DNA of 35,926 bases from Streptococcus cristatus (GTDB lineage: Bacteria > Bacillota > Bacilli > Lactobacillales > Streptococcaceae). Within the stretch, counting starts at the first letter, position 1; each line of letters starts with the position of its first letter. Where the stretch lies: positions 86,485 through 122,410 of the forward strand of contig NZ_KQ969064.1 in assembly GCF_001578775.1 (NCBI RefSeq), given 5' to 3'. The translations under genes and the position numbers were made by a program. The notes beneath the pieces were generated by a model. It had not been told where the DNA came from and ran no database searches. It worked only from the letters and a program-made list of their open reading frames with translations. Positions 1-7,746 of this stretch are shown here, piece after piece.

Positions 1-524
1 ACCACACCCCCCTGACTGACTCCAATCAAGCTCATCTGTTTAGGATTGACAAAGCTTTCGGAGCGGAGTTTGTCCATGACTTGGCCCAAATCAGTCAACT
101 CGGTCTGGATAGACATATGGAGCATGTCCTGTCCCCCACTCTTTGACTGACGGCTTCCACCATAAAAGTCAAAGCCATAAACCAGGAAACCCTGTTTGGC
201 TAGCGCCTGCATATAACTCTGATACATGTCGTGGGTATTATTAAAGCCGTGTGAAATGACAATGGTTGGCAACTGTTTGGTTTGATAATCGCGGGGAGCT
301 GTGATGGTCCCGACAAGATTTTTGTCGCCATAAACCACAGAATAGGCTTCTTCTACAATATCCTCTGTTGGAGAAAGGGACGAGGCTGTCCTTTCTTCCA
401 CTTGTGTCACGCTGCTGTGCGCGGTTTCCTGCTGACTGGTTGTCGGATTTTTCTGTGAAGACCAGAAAAAAAGAATCAGTCCGATGAGAGCAAGACCAGC
501 AGCAATAATGATGAGATATTTCAT
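1..524 (-). CDS. Exported/membrane-anchored alpha/beta hydrolase, partial (3' end outside window)
   Basis: An open reading frame runs on the minus strand from ATG at 524 through the window start without a stop, giving about 174 residues. Residues 3-21 form one hydrophobic segment after a single Lys, consistent with an uncleaved signal anchor or signal peptide. A Ser/Thr/Glu-rich linker follows, then an alpha/beta hydrolase core: ISHGF (oxyanion-loop HG motif) near residues 90-94 and a nucleophile elbow GVSQGG near the truncated end. The catalytic acid and His would lie outside the window. The RBS AAAGGAG sits 5 nt before the ATG. The likely role is hydrolysis of an ester or peptide substrate at the cell surface (dienelactone-hydrolase/acyl-peptidase-like); the substrate cannot be told. 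The coding frame is certain, the family confident, the function open. Confidence 0.85.
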   Translation of the reverse strand, partial: MKYLIIIAAGLALIGLILFFWSSQKNPTTSQQETAHSSVTQVEERTASSLSPTEDIVEEAYSVVYGDKNLVGTITAPRDYQTKQLPTIVISHGFNNTHDMYQSYMQALAKQGFLVYGFDFYGGSRQSKSGGQDMLHMSIQTELTDLGQVMDKLRSESFVNPKQMSLIGVSQGGV

Positions 525-553
525 AGGTCTCCTTTTCTTTCAGTAATACCACT

Positions 554-582
554 AGTATATAGAAAAACGAGGCGATGCGCAA
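554..582 (-). promoter_or_regulatory. Promoter of the alpha/beta hydrolase gene
   Basis: On the minus strand, TTGCGC (582-577) and TATACT (559-554) are separated by 17 nt. A start point about 30 nt upstream of the ATG would leave room for the AAAGGAG RBS. Inferred from sequence only. Confidence 0.5.
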
Positions 583-655
583 GAAATTGCTTGGATTGAT
601 GTTAGTGAGGAGAGGGGGACTTGGAATGATGAAAGTACGATTTTTCCTTGTTTTA

Positions 656-664
656 TGATATACT
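656..664 (+). promoter_or_regulatory. Extended -10 promoter of pepS
   Basis: TGATATACT is an extended -10 (TGN plus TATACT); there is no convincing -35 box. The leader of about 80 nt contains GGAGC and GCTCC segments that could pair weakly, but I recognise no known riboswitch. Confidence 0.5.
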
Positions 665-753
665 GAAACAGGAGCGCTCTAGAGTGACAGATGTTGGCTC
701 CATGTTTGTGGCTTTTTGCTGCATTGAAAGAAATCTAGAAAAGGAAGAAACAA

Positions 754-1995
754 ATGGTTTTACCAAATTTTAAAGAAAACTTAGAAAAATACGCTAAACT
801 ATTGGTTGCCAATGGTATCAACGTGCAGCCTGGTCACACGGTGGCGCTCAATATAGATGTGGAGCAGCGTGAGTTGGCGCATTTAATCGTGAAAGAAGCT
901 TATGCCTTGGGTGCGCATGAGGTCATCGTTCAGTGGACAGATGATGTGATAAACCGTGAGAAATTTCTCCATGCACCGATGGAGCGTCTGGACAATGTGC
1001 CAGAATACAAGATTGCTGAGATGAACTATCTCTTAGAGAACAAGGCTAGCCGTCTTGGTGTCCGTTCTTCTGACCCAGGTGCCTTGAACGGAGTGGACGC
1101 TGACAAGCTTTCAGCTTCTGCTAAAGCGATGGGACTTGCTATGAAGCCAATGCGCATCGCAACCCAATCCAACAAGGTTAGCTGGACAGTAGCGGCCGCT
1201 GCTGGACTTGAGTGGGCTAAAAAAGTCTTTCCAAATGCTGCAAGCGATGAAGAAGCAGTCGATCTCCTTTGGGACCAAATCTTCAAAACTTGCCGTGTCT
1301 ACGAAGAAGATCCTGTTAAGGCTTGGGAAGAGCATGCTGCTATCCTTAAGAGCAAGGCAGAAATGCTCAATAAAGAACAATTCTCAGCCCTTCATTACAC
1401 AGCACCAGGAACAGATTTGACACTTGGCTTGCCTAAGAACCACGTTTGGGAATCAGCTGGTGCTATCAATGCACAGGGAGAAGGATTCTTGCCAAATATG
1501 CCAACAGAAGAAGTCTTCACTGCCCCTGACTTCCGTCGTGCAGATGGCTATGTCACTTCTACAAAACCGCTTGGCTATAACGGGAATATCATCGAAGGTA
1601 TTAAGGTAACCTTTAAAGACGGACAAATCGTAGATATCACTGCTGAAAAGGGTGATCAGGTCATGAAAGACCTTGTCTTTGAAAATGCGGGTGCGCGTGC
1701 CTTGGGTGAATGTGCCTTGGTACCAGAACCAAGCCCGATTTCTCAGTCAGGTATTACCTTCTTTAACACCCTTTTCGACGAAAATGCTTCAAACCACTTG
1801 GCTATCGGTGCAGCCTATGCGACTAGCGTTGTTGGTGGGGTAGATATGAGCGAAGAAGAGCTTGAAGCTGCGGGACTTAACCGCTCAGATGTTCACGTGG
1901 ACTTTATGATTGGTTCGAATCAAATGGATATCGATGGTATCCGTGAGGATGGAACACGAGTTCCTATCTTCAGAAATGGAGACTGGGCAATCTAA
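754..1995 (+). CDS. pepS: Aminopeptidase PepS (M29 metallopeptidase)
   Basis: A 413-residue cytosolic aminopeptidase of the thermophilic M29 family (AmpS/AmpT/PepS). It removes N-terminal residues from short peptides, completing use of peptides imported by systems such as Ami. The expected dinuclear metal and catalytic residues are all present in order: E253, E319, H348, Y355, H381 and D383. The length equals that known for streptococcal PepS. The RBS AAGGAAG (741-747) precedes the ATG at proper spacing. It has its own extended -10 promoter and is transcribed divergently from the hydrolase gene. No obvious rho-independent terminator follows, so some transcription may continue into the small membrane protein gene at 2089. 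Family assignment is firm; preference for Arg or aromatic residues is known for PepS but not visible here. Confidence 0.95.
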   Translation: MVLPNFKENLEKYAKLLVANGINVQPGHTVALNIDVEQRELAHLIVKEAYALGAHEVIVQWTDDVINREKFLHAPMERLDNVPEYKIAEMNYLLENKASRLGVRSSDPGALNGVDADKLSASAKAMGLAMKPMRIATQSNKVSWTVAAAAGLEWAKKVFPNAASDEEAVDLLWDQIFKTCRVYEEDPVKAWEEHAAILKSKAEMLNKEQFSALHYTAPGTDLTLGLPKNHVWESAGAINAQGEGFLPNMPTEEVFTAPDFRRADGYVTSTKPLGYNGNIIEGIKVTFKDGQIVDITAEKGDQVMKDLVFENAGARALGECALVPEPSPISQSGITFFNTLFDENASNHLAIGAAYATSVVGGVDMSEEELEAAGLNRSDVHVDFMIGSNQMDIDGIREDGTRVPIFRNGDWAI

Positions 1996-2088
1996 GATTT
2001 AAAGTTGTTTTGACGGGCACTTTTAATCTGACAGCTCCCACCTGCTTCTTGAAAAGTATTCTTAGAAACATAGAAAGAAGGATCCTAT

Positions 2089-2319
2089 ATGATTGGTAGT
2101 ATGTTTGTCGGTTTTATCATTGGTCTCATAGCTGGGGCTATTACCAGCCGCGGGGAGCGTATGGGCTGTATCGGAAAAATCCTCTTGGGCTGGTTTGGTT
2201 CATGGCTTGGGCAATTGCTTTTTGGCCACTGGGGACCGATGTTAGCGGACACAGCTATTCTTCCCTCAGTCTTGGGCGCTGTGATCCTCTTGGCTCTTTT
2301 CTGGGATCGAGGTACTTAG
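2089..2319 (+). CDS. GlsB/YeaQ/YmgE-family small membrane protein
   Basis: A 76-residue, very hydrophobic protein with three predicted membrane segments (about residues 3-18, 29-45 and 52-71). It is Gly-rich, with the pattern GxIxGxIAGxI near the N terminus and a GKILLGWFGSWLG segment typical of the transglycosylase-associated/GlsB-YeaQ-YmgE family (PF04226). Members are linked to general or acid stress; a molecular activity has not been settled despite the old 'transglycosylase-associated' name. RBS GAAGGA lies before the ATG. A strong hairpin ends the transcript just downstream. The gene is short but its composition and family pattern make it real. Confidence 0.85.
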   Translation: MIGSMFVGFIIGLIAGAITSRGERMGCIGKILLGWFGSWLGQLLFGHWGPMLADTAILPSVLGAVILLALFWDRGT

Positions 2320-2332
2320 AATAGTGTAAAAG

Positions 2333-2366
2333 AAATACCTAGACGCTCTATGTCTAGGTATTTTTG
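2333..2366. terminator. Bidirectional rho-independent terminator
   Basis: A perfect 12-bp stem AAATACCTAGAC / GTCTAGGTATTT (2333-2344 and 2352-2363) has a 7-nt loop and T-rich flanks on both strands. It lies between the convergent small membrane protein gene and def and can end both. Confidence 0.9.
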
Positions 2367-2384
2367 ATTGCAATATATGGTCGT

Positions 2385-3017
2385 TTATTCCAGTACCAGC
2401 ATGCCGTCTTTCACTGCAAATGGGTCTTTTTCATTGATACGATCGTAGAACATGATGCCGTTGATGTGGTCAATCTCGTGTTGAACCACGATAGAATTGT
2501 AGCCTTTGAGTTTGATGCGGTGTTTTTGGCCATCCTTGTCAAAGTATTCCACGGTCACTCGTGCATGACGCACGACATAGCCTGGCACTTCTCGGTCAAC
2601 CGACAGGCAGCCTTCTCCATCGGCTAAGGCAGCATCTTGCACAGAGTGGGCAACAACTTTAGGGTTGTACATGACCAGAGCTAGGGAGTAGGCTTCTTTA
2701 GGCGGATTTTCTTCTTCGTCATCCAGATTTGGCACCAGCACAGCGATGATTCGCTTAGAAATATCCAGTTGGGGCGCTGCTAGACCGACTCCGCCACGGA
2801 GCCCCATTTTTTCTGCTATGACAGGATCTTGAGAATGTTTCAGAAACTGCATCATTTTCTCACCTAAAATAATTTCCTGATCAGATAGGGGAAAGCTGAC
2901 TTCCTCAGCCACTGCACGCAAGGTAGGATTTCCCTCGCGAATAATATCGCTCATATCGATCAAATGAGCTGCTTTGGTTAATTTATCCATAACCGATTTT
3001 TTTTCACTAACAGGCAT
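2385..3017 (-). CDS. def: Peptide deformylase
   Basis: A 210-residue peptide deformylase that removes the formyl group from the initiator methionine of nascent proteins. All three signature motifs are present: GVGLAAPQ (76-83), EGCLS (135-139, metal ligand C137) and QHEIDH (179-184, ligands H180 and H184, catalytic E181). The insertion after motif 1 and the total length fit the Gram-positive type-II enzymes. I chose the ATG at 3017 because AAGGAG lies a short distance upstream; a longer in-frame start at 3053 lies upstream of the predicted -10 box, so it would not be in the mRNA. A shorter start at 2990 (201 residues, nearer the pneumococcal length) cannot be excluded. It appears monocistronic, in contrast to the def-fmt operons of other bacteria. 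Confidence 0.95.
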   Translation of the reverse strand: MPVSEKKSVMDKLTKAAHLIDMSDIIREGNPTLRAVAEEVSFPLSDQEIILGEKMMQFLKHSQDPVIAEKMGLRGGVGLAAPQLDISKRIIAVLVPNLDDEEENPPKEAYSLALVMYNPKVVAHSVQDAALADGEGCLSVDREVPGYVVRHARVTVEYFDKDGQKHRIKLKGYNSIVVQHEIDHINGIMFYDRINEKDPFAVKDGMLVLE

Positions 3018-3041
3018 GATTCTCTCCTTTTTCTTTCTTTC

Positions 3042-3050
3042 ATCATAACA
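3042..3050 (-). promoter_or_regulatory. Extended -10 promoter of def
   Basis: Minus-strand TGTTATGAT (3050-3042) is an extended -10 element. The predicted start point is about 18 nt before the chosen ATG at 3017, just enough for the AAGGAG RBS, which supports that start. Confidence 0.5.
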
Positions 3051-3151
3051 CAAATCCCGCCAGAAATAAAGAAAGGGCTTGTCCTTTTGTCAGAGGAGAA
3101 ATTTTTCGAAAGAATACTCTTTTTAATGGCTGAATTTTTAAGAAAAGATGA

Positions 3152-3180
3152 TTGCGTCATTTTCTAAAAAGCTGTATGAT
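3152..3180 (+). promoter_or_regulatory. Promoter of the MFS-rsuA operon
   Basis: TTGCGT (3152-3157) and TATGAT (3175-3180) with a 17-nt spacer, about 30 nt before the start codon at 3212. Confidence 0.55.
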
Positions 3181-3211
3181 AGAATGAGTGTGATTTTTAA
3201 AGGAAAATAGA

Positions 3212-4363
3212 ATGAAAAAGTTTATGGAAAAAGTGAGTATTCTCTCACTTTCTTTGGTGTTGACGACCTCCTTTTCGATTTCCAGCGCCCAATCGGCTAT
3301 GTTTGCTTTTTATAAAGACCTGCCGGAAAGCTGGATTGAACTGCTGGTTTCTTTGCCATCGGCTGGGATTATGCTCATGCTAATCTTAAATGGTTTGGTG
3401 GAGAAATATTTATCGGAACGAAAGATGATTGTGACGGGGCTCTTGATTTTCGCTCTTTGCGGCTTTGTTCCTCTCGTGAATAAGGCCTACTGGGTGATTT
3501 TTGCCTCTCGGCTTATCTTTGGTATGGGAGTTGGTTTGCTCAATGCTAAGGCCATTTCGATTATCAGTGAGCGTTATGAGGGCAAGGAACGGATTCAGAC
3601 CTTAGGTCTGCGTGGATCGGCTGAAGTTGTCGGGACAGCCCTCCTGACACTTGGAGTAAGCCAGTTGCTTCGCTTTGGCTGGGAAATTTCTTTCTTGGTC
3701 TATGCTTCGGGATTGATCGTTCTAGCCCTCTACCTGCTCTTTGTACCTTATGGCAAGGAGGAGAAGCATCATGAGGCTCATCAAGAAGGCAAGGGCTTGA
3801 CAGCTACACAGTGGTTTTTGACAATCGGCCTAGCCCTGGTAGCAGCAGTGATTGTCTTGACGAATGTTGTCATCAACGTGCGCGTGCCTGGACTGGTTGA
3901 AAAGTCTGGTATGGGCAGTGTTCAGACAGCAGGTTTGATCCTTTCAAGCATGCAGTTGATTGGTATTGCCGCAGGCTTGTCTTTTGCACCGCTTCTTCAT
4001 TATTTTAAGGAAAATTTATTGACGGTTGCGGGAGTGGCCTTTGGCCTTACTGCGATCATGATTGGCCTAGCACCAAATCTCTTGCTCTTGAGTGTGGTTA
4101 TTATCGCTTCTGGCTTTGTTTATAGTGTCAGTCTGACAGCGATTTTCCATATTCTTTCAGAGAGAATCCCTAGCAAATCCTTGAATCAAGCAACTTCGAT
4201 TGTGATTTTAGGCTGTAGTGCCGGAGCTACTGCTACAACTTTCTTTTTGTCTTTGATTAGTCAATTTTCAAGCCAAGCTTCCTTCATCTTTGGTGTCTTG
4301 GGAAGTCTGATGGTTTTAATGGCAGTGCTGGCATTCGGAATTCTCAAGAAAAAGTCTGCTTAG
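3212..4363 (+). CDS. MFS transporter, 12-TM type
   Basis: A 383-residue integral membrane protein with about 12 hydrophobic segments split by a charged, His/Glu-rich central loop near residues 183-195 (EEKHHEAHQEG). This is the usual two-bundle layout of the major facilitator superfamily. Segment 4 contains RLIFGMGVGLLNAKA, resembling the drug-efflux type motifs of MFS sugar and drug exporters. The substrate cannot be told from sequence. It lies 9 nt upstream of the rRNA pseudouridine synthase gene and shares its promoter; this pairing suggests co-transcription, not a shared function. RBS AAAGGA lies before the ATG. Confidence in MFS is high; any specific substrate would be a guess. Confidence 0.9.
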   Translation: MKKFMEKVSILSLSLVLTTSFSISSAQSAMFAFYKDLPESWIELLVSLPSAGIMLMLILNGLVEKYLSERKMIVTGLLIFALCGFVPLVNKAYWVIFASRLIFGMGVGLLNAKAISIISERYEGKERIQTLGLRGSAEVVGTALLTLGVSQLLRFGWEISFLVYASGLIVLALYLLFVPYGKEEKHHEAHQEGKGLTATQWFLTIGLALVAAVIVLTNVVINVRVPGLVEKSGMGSVQTAGLILSSMQLIGIAAGLSFAPLLHYFKENLLTVAGVAFGLTAIMIGLAPNLLLLSVVIIASGFVYSVSLTAIFHILSERIPSKSLNQATSIVILGCSAGATATTFFLSLISQFSSQASFIFGVLGSLMVLMAVLAFGILKKKSA

Positions 4364-4372
4364 GAGAAGAAT

Positions 4373-5101
4373 ATGCGTCTAGATAAATTTTTAGTAGAAA
4401 ATGGGCTTGGCTCGCGCAGTCAAGTCAAGCAACTATTGAAAAAAGGTCAAGTCTGGGTCAATGGGGCAGCGGTCACGTCGGCCAAGACACAGATTGATGA
4501 GCGGTCGGAGCAGATTGTGGTGGATGGTCAGGCCCTGGTATATGAAAAGTTTGTCTACTACCTCTTAAATAAACCTAAGGGTGTCATTTCCGCCACTGAA
4601 GATGACCGACATAAAACCGTCTTAGATTTATTGGACGATACTGCTCGTCAAAAAGAAGTCTTTCCTGTGGGGCGGTTAGATGTAGACACACATGGGCTTC
4701 TGCTTTTGACCAATAATGGTCAGCTATCGCATGCTATGCTGTCCCCAAAGCGCCATGTAGCTAAGGTTTATCAGGCTCAGGTTGCTGGTCTGATGGATCA
4801 GACAGATATTGAGCGTTTTGCTCAAGGAATCGAACTCAAAGATTTCACTTGTCAGCCTGCCCAGCTCGAAATTATCGAAAGAGATGAAGGAGCACAGACC
4901 AGTTTGGTTCGTATCACGCTCTCAGAAGGCAAGTTTCATCAGGTGAAGCGGATGGTTTTAGCGCGCGGGAAGGAAGTCACCGATCTTCAGCGTTTGTCTA
5001 TGGGACCTCTGCAGCTAGAACCAAGTCTGGAACTGGGGCAATGGCGACGCTTGACAGAAGAAGAAATGCAGAGCTTGAAAATTTTTCAAGTTGAACTATA
5101 G
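4373..5101 (+). CDS. rsuA: 16S rRNA pseudouridine(516) synthase RsuA
   Basis: A 242-residue RNA-modifying enzyme of the RsuA/RluB/E/F family. Residues 1-55 form an S4 RNA-binding domain (MRLDKFLVENG... VWVNG). The catalytic domain follows, with the family motif GRLDVDTHGLLLLTN, where D103 is the nucleophilic Asp, and the KxYxA block (K130-V-Y). These enzymes convert a specific rRNA uridine to pseudouridine during 30S assembly. Length and S4 architecture favour RsuA (position 516), though an RluB-like target cannot be excluded without phylogeny. It is the second gene of an operon with the MFS transporter, 9 nt apart with RBS AGGAGAAG, and ends at a clear terminator. Confidence 0.9.
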   Translation: MRLDKFLVENGLGSRSQVKQLLKKGQVWVNGAAVTSAKTQIDERSEQIVVDGQALVYEKFVYYLLNKPKGVISATEDDRHKTVLDLLDDTARQKEVFPVGRLDVDTHGLLLLTNNGQLSHAMLSPKRHVAKVYQAQVAGLMDQTDIERFAQGIELKDFTCQPAQLEIIERDEGAQTSLVRITLSEGKFHQVKRMVLARGKEVTDLQRLSMGPLQLEPSLELGQWRRLTEEEMQSLKIFQVEL

Positions 5102-5110
5102 AAGATTAGG

Positions 5111-5142
5111 AAAGTGGAGCAATATATTTGCTTCACTTTTTT
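5111..5142 (+). terminator. Rho-independent terminator after rsuA
   Basis: A 12-bp stem AAAGTGGAGCAA / TTGCTTCACTTT (5111-5122 and 5128-5139; one G-T pair) with loop TATAT is followed by T residues. Confidence 0.9.
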
Positions 5143-5149
5143 GCCTTAT

Positions 5150-5178
5150 TTGACAGTTAAGTCTTGATATGATAAGAT
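5150..5178 (+). promoter_or_regulatory. Promoter of rocS
   Basis: A perfect -35 box TTGACA (5150-5155), a 17-nt spacer and TAAGAT (5173-5178), a partial -10 match. The -35 begins only 8 nt after the preceding terminator. Confidence 0.55.
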
Positions 5179-5216
5179 TTAGGTAACTATATCTAGAAAA
5201 AGTTTCAGAGGAAATT

Positions 5217-5711
5217 ATGGCAATTGAAAAGACAGTCAGCGAGCTGGCCGAGATTTTAGGAGTCAGCCGTCAGGCAATCAATAATCGTGTCAAGGCTCTG
5301 CCGCCAGAAGATACAGAAAAAAATGAAAAAGGGGTCACAGTCGTGACCCGCAGTGGCCTGATTAAACTAGAAGAAATTTATAAAAAGACCATTTTTGAAG
5401 ATGAGCCAGTCAGCGAAGAAGTCAAACAGCGCGAGTTGATGGAAATCTTAGTGGATGAAAAAAATGCTGAGATTTTGCGCCTTTATGAGCAACTCAAGGC
5501 AAAAGATAACCAGCTGGCTAAGAAAGACGAACAACTCCGTGTCAAGGACGTGCAGATAGCTGAGAAAGATAAGCAGCTGGACCAGCAACAACAGTTGACA
5601 GCCAAGGCTATGAGCGAGCGGGAAACACTTCTTTTGGAGCTGGATGAAGCCAAGGAGAAGGTACAAAAGCAGGAAAACAAAGGATTTTTCGCCCGTTTAT
5701 TTGGTAAATAA
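5217..5711 (+). CDS. rocS: RocS-like chromosome-segregation regulator (DUF536)
   Basis: A 164-residue protein in three parts. Residues 1-50 form a helix-turn-helix DNA-binding domain (SELAEILGVSRQAINNRVKAL). Residues 70-150 form a long charged coiled coil with Q/K/D repeats (LAKKDEQL, IAEKDKQL). The last 10 residues, KGFFARLFGK, form a short amphipathic helix of the kind that binds membrane. This matches RocS of Streptococcus pneumoniae, a DUF536 protein reported to tether the chromosome to the membrane and to link segregation with capsule and division proteins. The architecture resembles plasmid-encoded DUF536/Rep-associated proteins, so a plasmid origin of the family is possible. It is monocistronic, flanked by terminators. 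Assignment rests on architecture, length and C-terminal helix; ParB or CpsD binding is not visible in sequence. Confidence 0.8.
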   Translation: MAIEKTVSELAEILGVSRQAINNRVKALPPEDTEKNEKGVTVVTRSGLIKLEEIYKKTIFEDEPVSEEVKQRELMEILVDEKNAEILRLYEQLKAKDNQLAKKDEQLRVKDVQIAEKDKQLDQQQQLTAKAMSERETLLLELDEAKEKVQKQENKGFFARLFGK

Positions 5712-5717
5712 GAAAGA

Positions 5718-5747
5718 AAATCTCAGTTGAAAAGCTGGGATTTATTT
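5718..5747 (+). terminator. Terminator after rocS
   Basis: Stem AAATCTCAG / CTGGGATTT (5718-5726 and 5735-5743; one T-G pair) with an 8-nt loop and a following short T-rich stretch. The next 100 bases up to the GDPD gene show no convincing sigma-A promoter to me. Confidence 0.75.
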
Positions 5748-5851
5748 GTCAAAGAAGGGGGGAGTCAAGATGGCAATAACAGGAGCGGACTAACTGTAGC
5801 CACTGTAACTTGACTACCCTGTTTCGCCTAAATTTTTGAAAGAAGAATAAG

Positions 5852-7606
5852 ATGAAACCAGAAAAACTTAGCTTTAAGCGCTTTTATCATAATTTAGACA
5901 AGATCCTAGTTCTCTTTTTCATGGCCTTTATGATGATGGAGTATGCTTGGATTCCCTTTAATTCCTACGCAGCAGAATATCTGCTCAAACAGACAGGCTA
6001 TCTCTTTTTGTCTTACAACAATGTCTGGGCAGTCCTAAGCTCTAATTGGCTGGTCGGTCTAGGTTTTCTAGTCCTCGTTGTGGTCAATCTCTTTGTCGCC
6101 TATTTCCAGAGCGGCATGATTTTCATGGGGATTCGCAACCTTTTGGATAAAGAAAACCGACCAGTATTCGCTTTTCTTGGAAAAACATTCAGGGATAGTT
6201 TTGCTATTGTCAAGAAGGCTGGTCCAGGGAAAATGCTCTTTATCGTACTTTATATGGGTTTTCTTTTTCCTTTTTTGCGCCAAATTTTGAAAATCTACTA
6301 TCTCAATAAAATTTTGGTTCCAGATTTTATTGTCACCTATTTGGCAAATAATATTTTGTTCGCTGTTTTCATGGGACTTCTTGTGGTTGGCATGCTTCTG
6401 GTGGCAGTGCGACTAATGTTTGCCCTACCACAGCTCTTTTTTGAGCACGCAACAGTTCCTCAGGCAATTCGCTTTAGTCTGGCCAAGACCAAGAACCGCC
6501 TTTTCTTTTACACTAGGCATCTTTTTTGGATTATTATCAAAAGCTTTCTGCTTTATACTTTTCTCTCAGCTCCAGCTATACTAGGACAGCAGTACGCGAA
6601 CACTCAACCAAATGAGGTTGTCCTCTTTAGCGGTATTGCAGCTTTTGTCCTGATTAAGTTTGCCTACTATGCTATGTTGTCCTATTTCCTTCTCAAATTT
6701 GTCTCCTTCCTGACAGATCGTACCTTAAATGACTATCCAACGAAAAAAGGCCTGTCTCTAATGCGTTGGTTTGTTCTGACTATTGCCAGCTTAAGCTTCG
6801 CATTAGAAGGCTATGTCTATCTAAATTTCCCTTTGGAGAACGTTCCGATTACGATTTCCCATAGAGGGGTTTCGAGGGAAAATGGAATCCAAAATACCGT
6901 AGAAGCGCTGGAAAAAACAGCATTGCTCAAGCCTGATCTAGTAGAAATGGATGTGCAGGAAACTAAGGATGGGCAATTTGTCATGATGCATGATGCAAAC
7001 CTGAAGCAGTTGGCAGGTCTGGATGCCCAACCTCAAGACTTAACCTTGGCCGAACTAACTTCGCTAGTGATTTCAGAAAATGGCTATCGAGCTAAGATTT
7101 CTAGTTTTGACGATTACTTTACTCGTGCCAATCAACTTGGCCAGCGCCTCTTGATAGAAATCAAGACCAGCAAGAAAGACTCCAAGGATATGATGGAGCG
7201 ATTCTTGAGCAAGTATGGTGCCAAAATCAAGGTTTATCAACACCAGATTCAGTCTTTAGACTACCAAGTTATCGATCAGGTTGTCAAATATGACTCCTCT
7301 ATCCCCAGTTTCTTTATCCTGCCTTATAATACAATCTTTCCACGAACTAAGGCTTCTGGCTACACCATGGAGTATTCAACCTTGGATGAAAATTTTGTCA
7401 ATAAACTCTGGCAGTCTGACAAACGCCTCTATGACTGGACTATTAACGATGAGGATAGTATCGTCAAATCTTTTCGCTTAGGAGTGGATGGGATGATTAC
7501 AGATGATTTGGAGTTGGTTCAAAGTTCCATTAAAGAACTCAAGGATGATCCGGACTATACTACCCTTCTATTAAATAAGTCTTTAGACTTGCTAAGTTTT
7601 TCCTAG
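5852..7606 (+). CDS. Membrane-anchored glycerophosphodiester phosphodiesterase
   Basis: A 584-residue two-domain protein. Residues 1-330 hold about eight hydrophobic segments matching the GDPD membrane domain (PF10110 type). Residues 331-575 form a GDPD catalytic domain with the expected ligands: HRG (H337, R338), the ExD pair (E365, D367) and the general acid/base His in MHD (H380), plus IEIK in a later strand. The enzyme hydrolyses glycerophosphodiesters, giving glycerol 3-phosphate and an alcohol. In this family with a membrane domain, substrates are thought to be lipid-derived or teichoic-acid-related, but none is established from this sequence. It stands alone between rocS and the ami operon. 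The start is supported by a purine-rich GAAAGAAG before the ATG. No terminator is obvious before the amiA promoter. Confidence 0.9.
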   Translation: MKPEKLSFKRFYHNLDKILVLFFMAFMMMEYAWIPFNSYAAEYLLKQTGYLFLSYNNVWAVLSSNWLVGLGFLVLVVVNLFVAYFQSGMIFMGIRNLLDKENRPVFAFLGKTFRDSFAIVKKAGPGKMLFIVLYMGFLFPFLRQILKIYYLNKILVPDFIVTYLANNILFAVFMGLLVVGMLLVAVRLMFALPQLFFEHATVPQAIRFSLAKTKNRLFFYTRHLFWIIIKSFLLYTFLSAPAILGQQYANTQPNEVVLFSGIAAFVLIKFAYYAMLSYFLLKFVSFLTDRTLNDYPTKKGLSLMRWFVLTIASLSFALEGYVYLNFPLENVPITISHRGVSRENGIQNTVEALEKTALLKPDLVEMDVQETKDGQFVMMHDANLKQLAGLDAQPQDLTLAELTSLVISENGYRAKISSFDDYFTRANQLGQRLLIEIKTSKKDSKDMMERFLSKYGAKIKVYQHQIQSLDYQVIDQVVKYDSSIPSFFILPYNTIFPRTKASGYTMEYSTLDENFVNKLWQSDKRLYDWTINDEDSIVKSFRLGVDGMITDDLELVQSSIKELKDDPDYTTLLLNKSLDLLSFS

Positions 7607-7662
7607 AATAGTAGTAGAAAATGAATACGAGTAATAGAGTAGAGTTATTGCATGTCTACCAT

Positions 7663-7677
7663 AATATTCAGAAAATT
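7663..7677 (+). promoter_or_regulatory. CodY box upstream of ami promoter
   Basis: AATATTCAGAAAATT matches the CodY consensus AATTTTCWGAAAATT at 14 of 15 positions and ends 3 nt before the amiA -35 box. CodY is the branched-chain amino acid/GTP-sensing repressor of peptide uptake genes in Gram-positive bacteria. Repression of the operon when amino acids are plentiful is the natural inference. Confidence 0.75.
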
Positions 7678-7680
7678 TAG

Positions 7681-7709
7681 TTTACTTTTTTCCTTTCTTG
7701 TGCTATAAT
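7681..7709 (+). promoter_or_regulatory. Promoter of the ami operon
   Basis: TTTACT (7681-7686), a 17-nt spacer, then a perfect -10 TATAAT (7704-7709) extended by TG (TGCTATAAT). The start point falls about 30 nt before the amiA start codon. Confidence 0.8.
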
Positions 7710-7746
7710 CCTAAGTAAACCTAAAAAACAAAATTGGAGAATTCGT

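Noticed and set aside
241..582. 113-residue minus-strand open frame
   Set aside because: It is in another frame of the true hydrolase gene (1-524, -), which has a signal anchor, GVSQGG elbow and RBS, and runs off the window edge.
5748..5851. Regulatory element between rocS and the GDPD gene
   Set aside because: TTGACT at 5810-5815 has no matching -10 box at proper spacing, and no clear hairpin or known motif was found.
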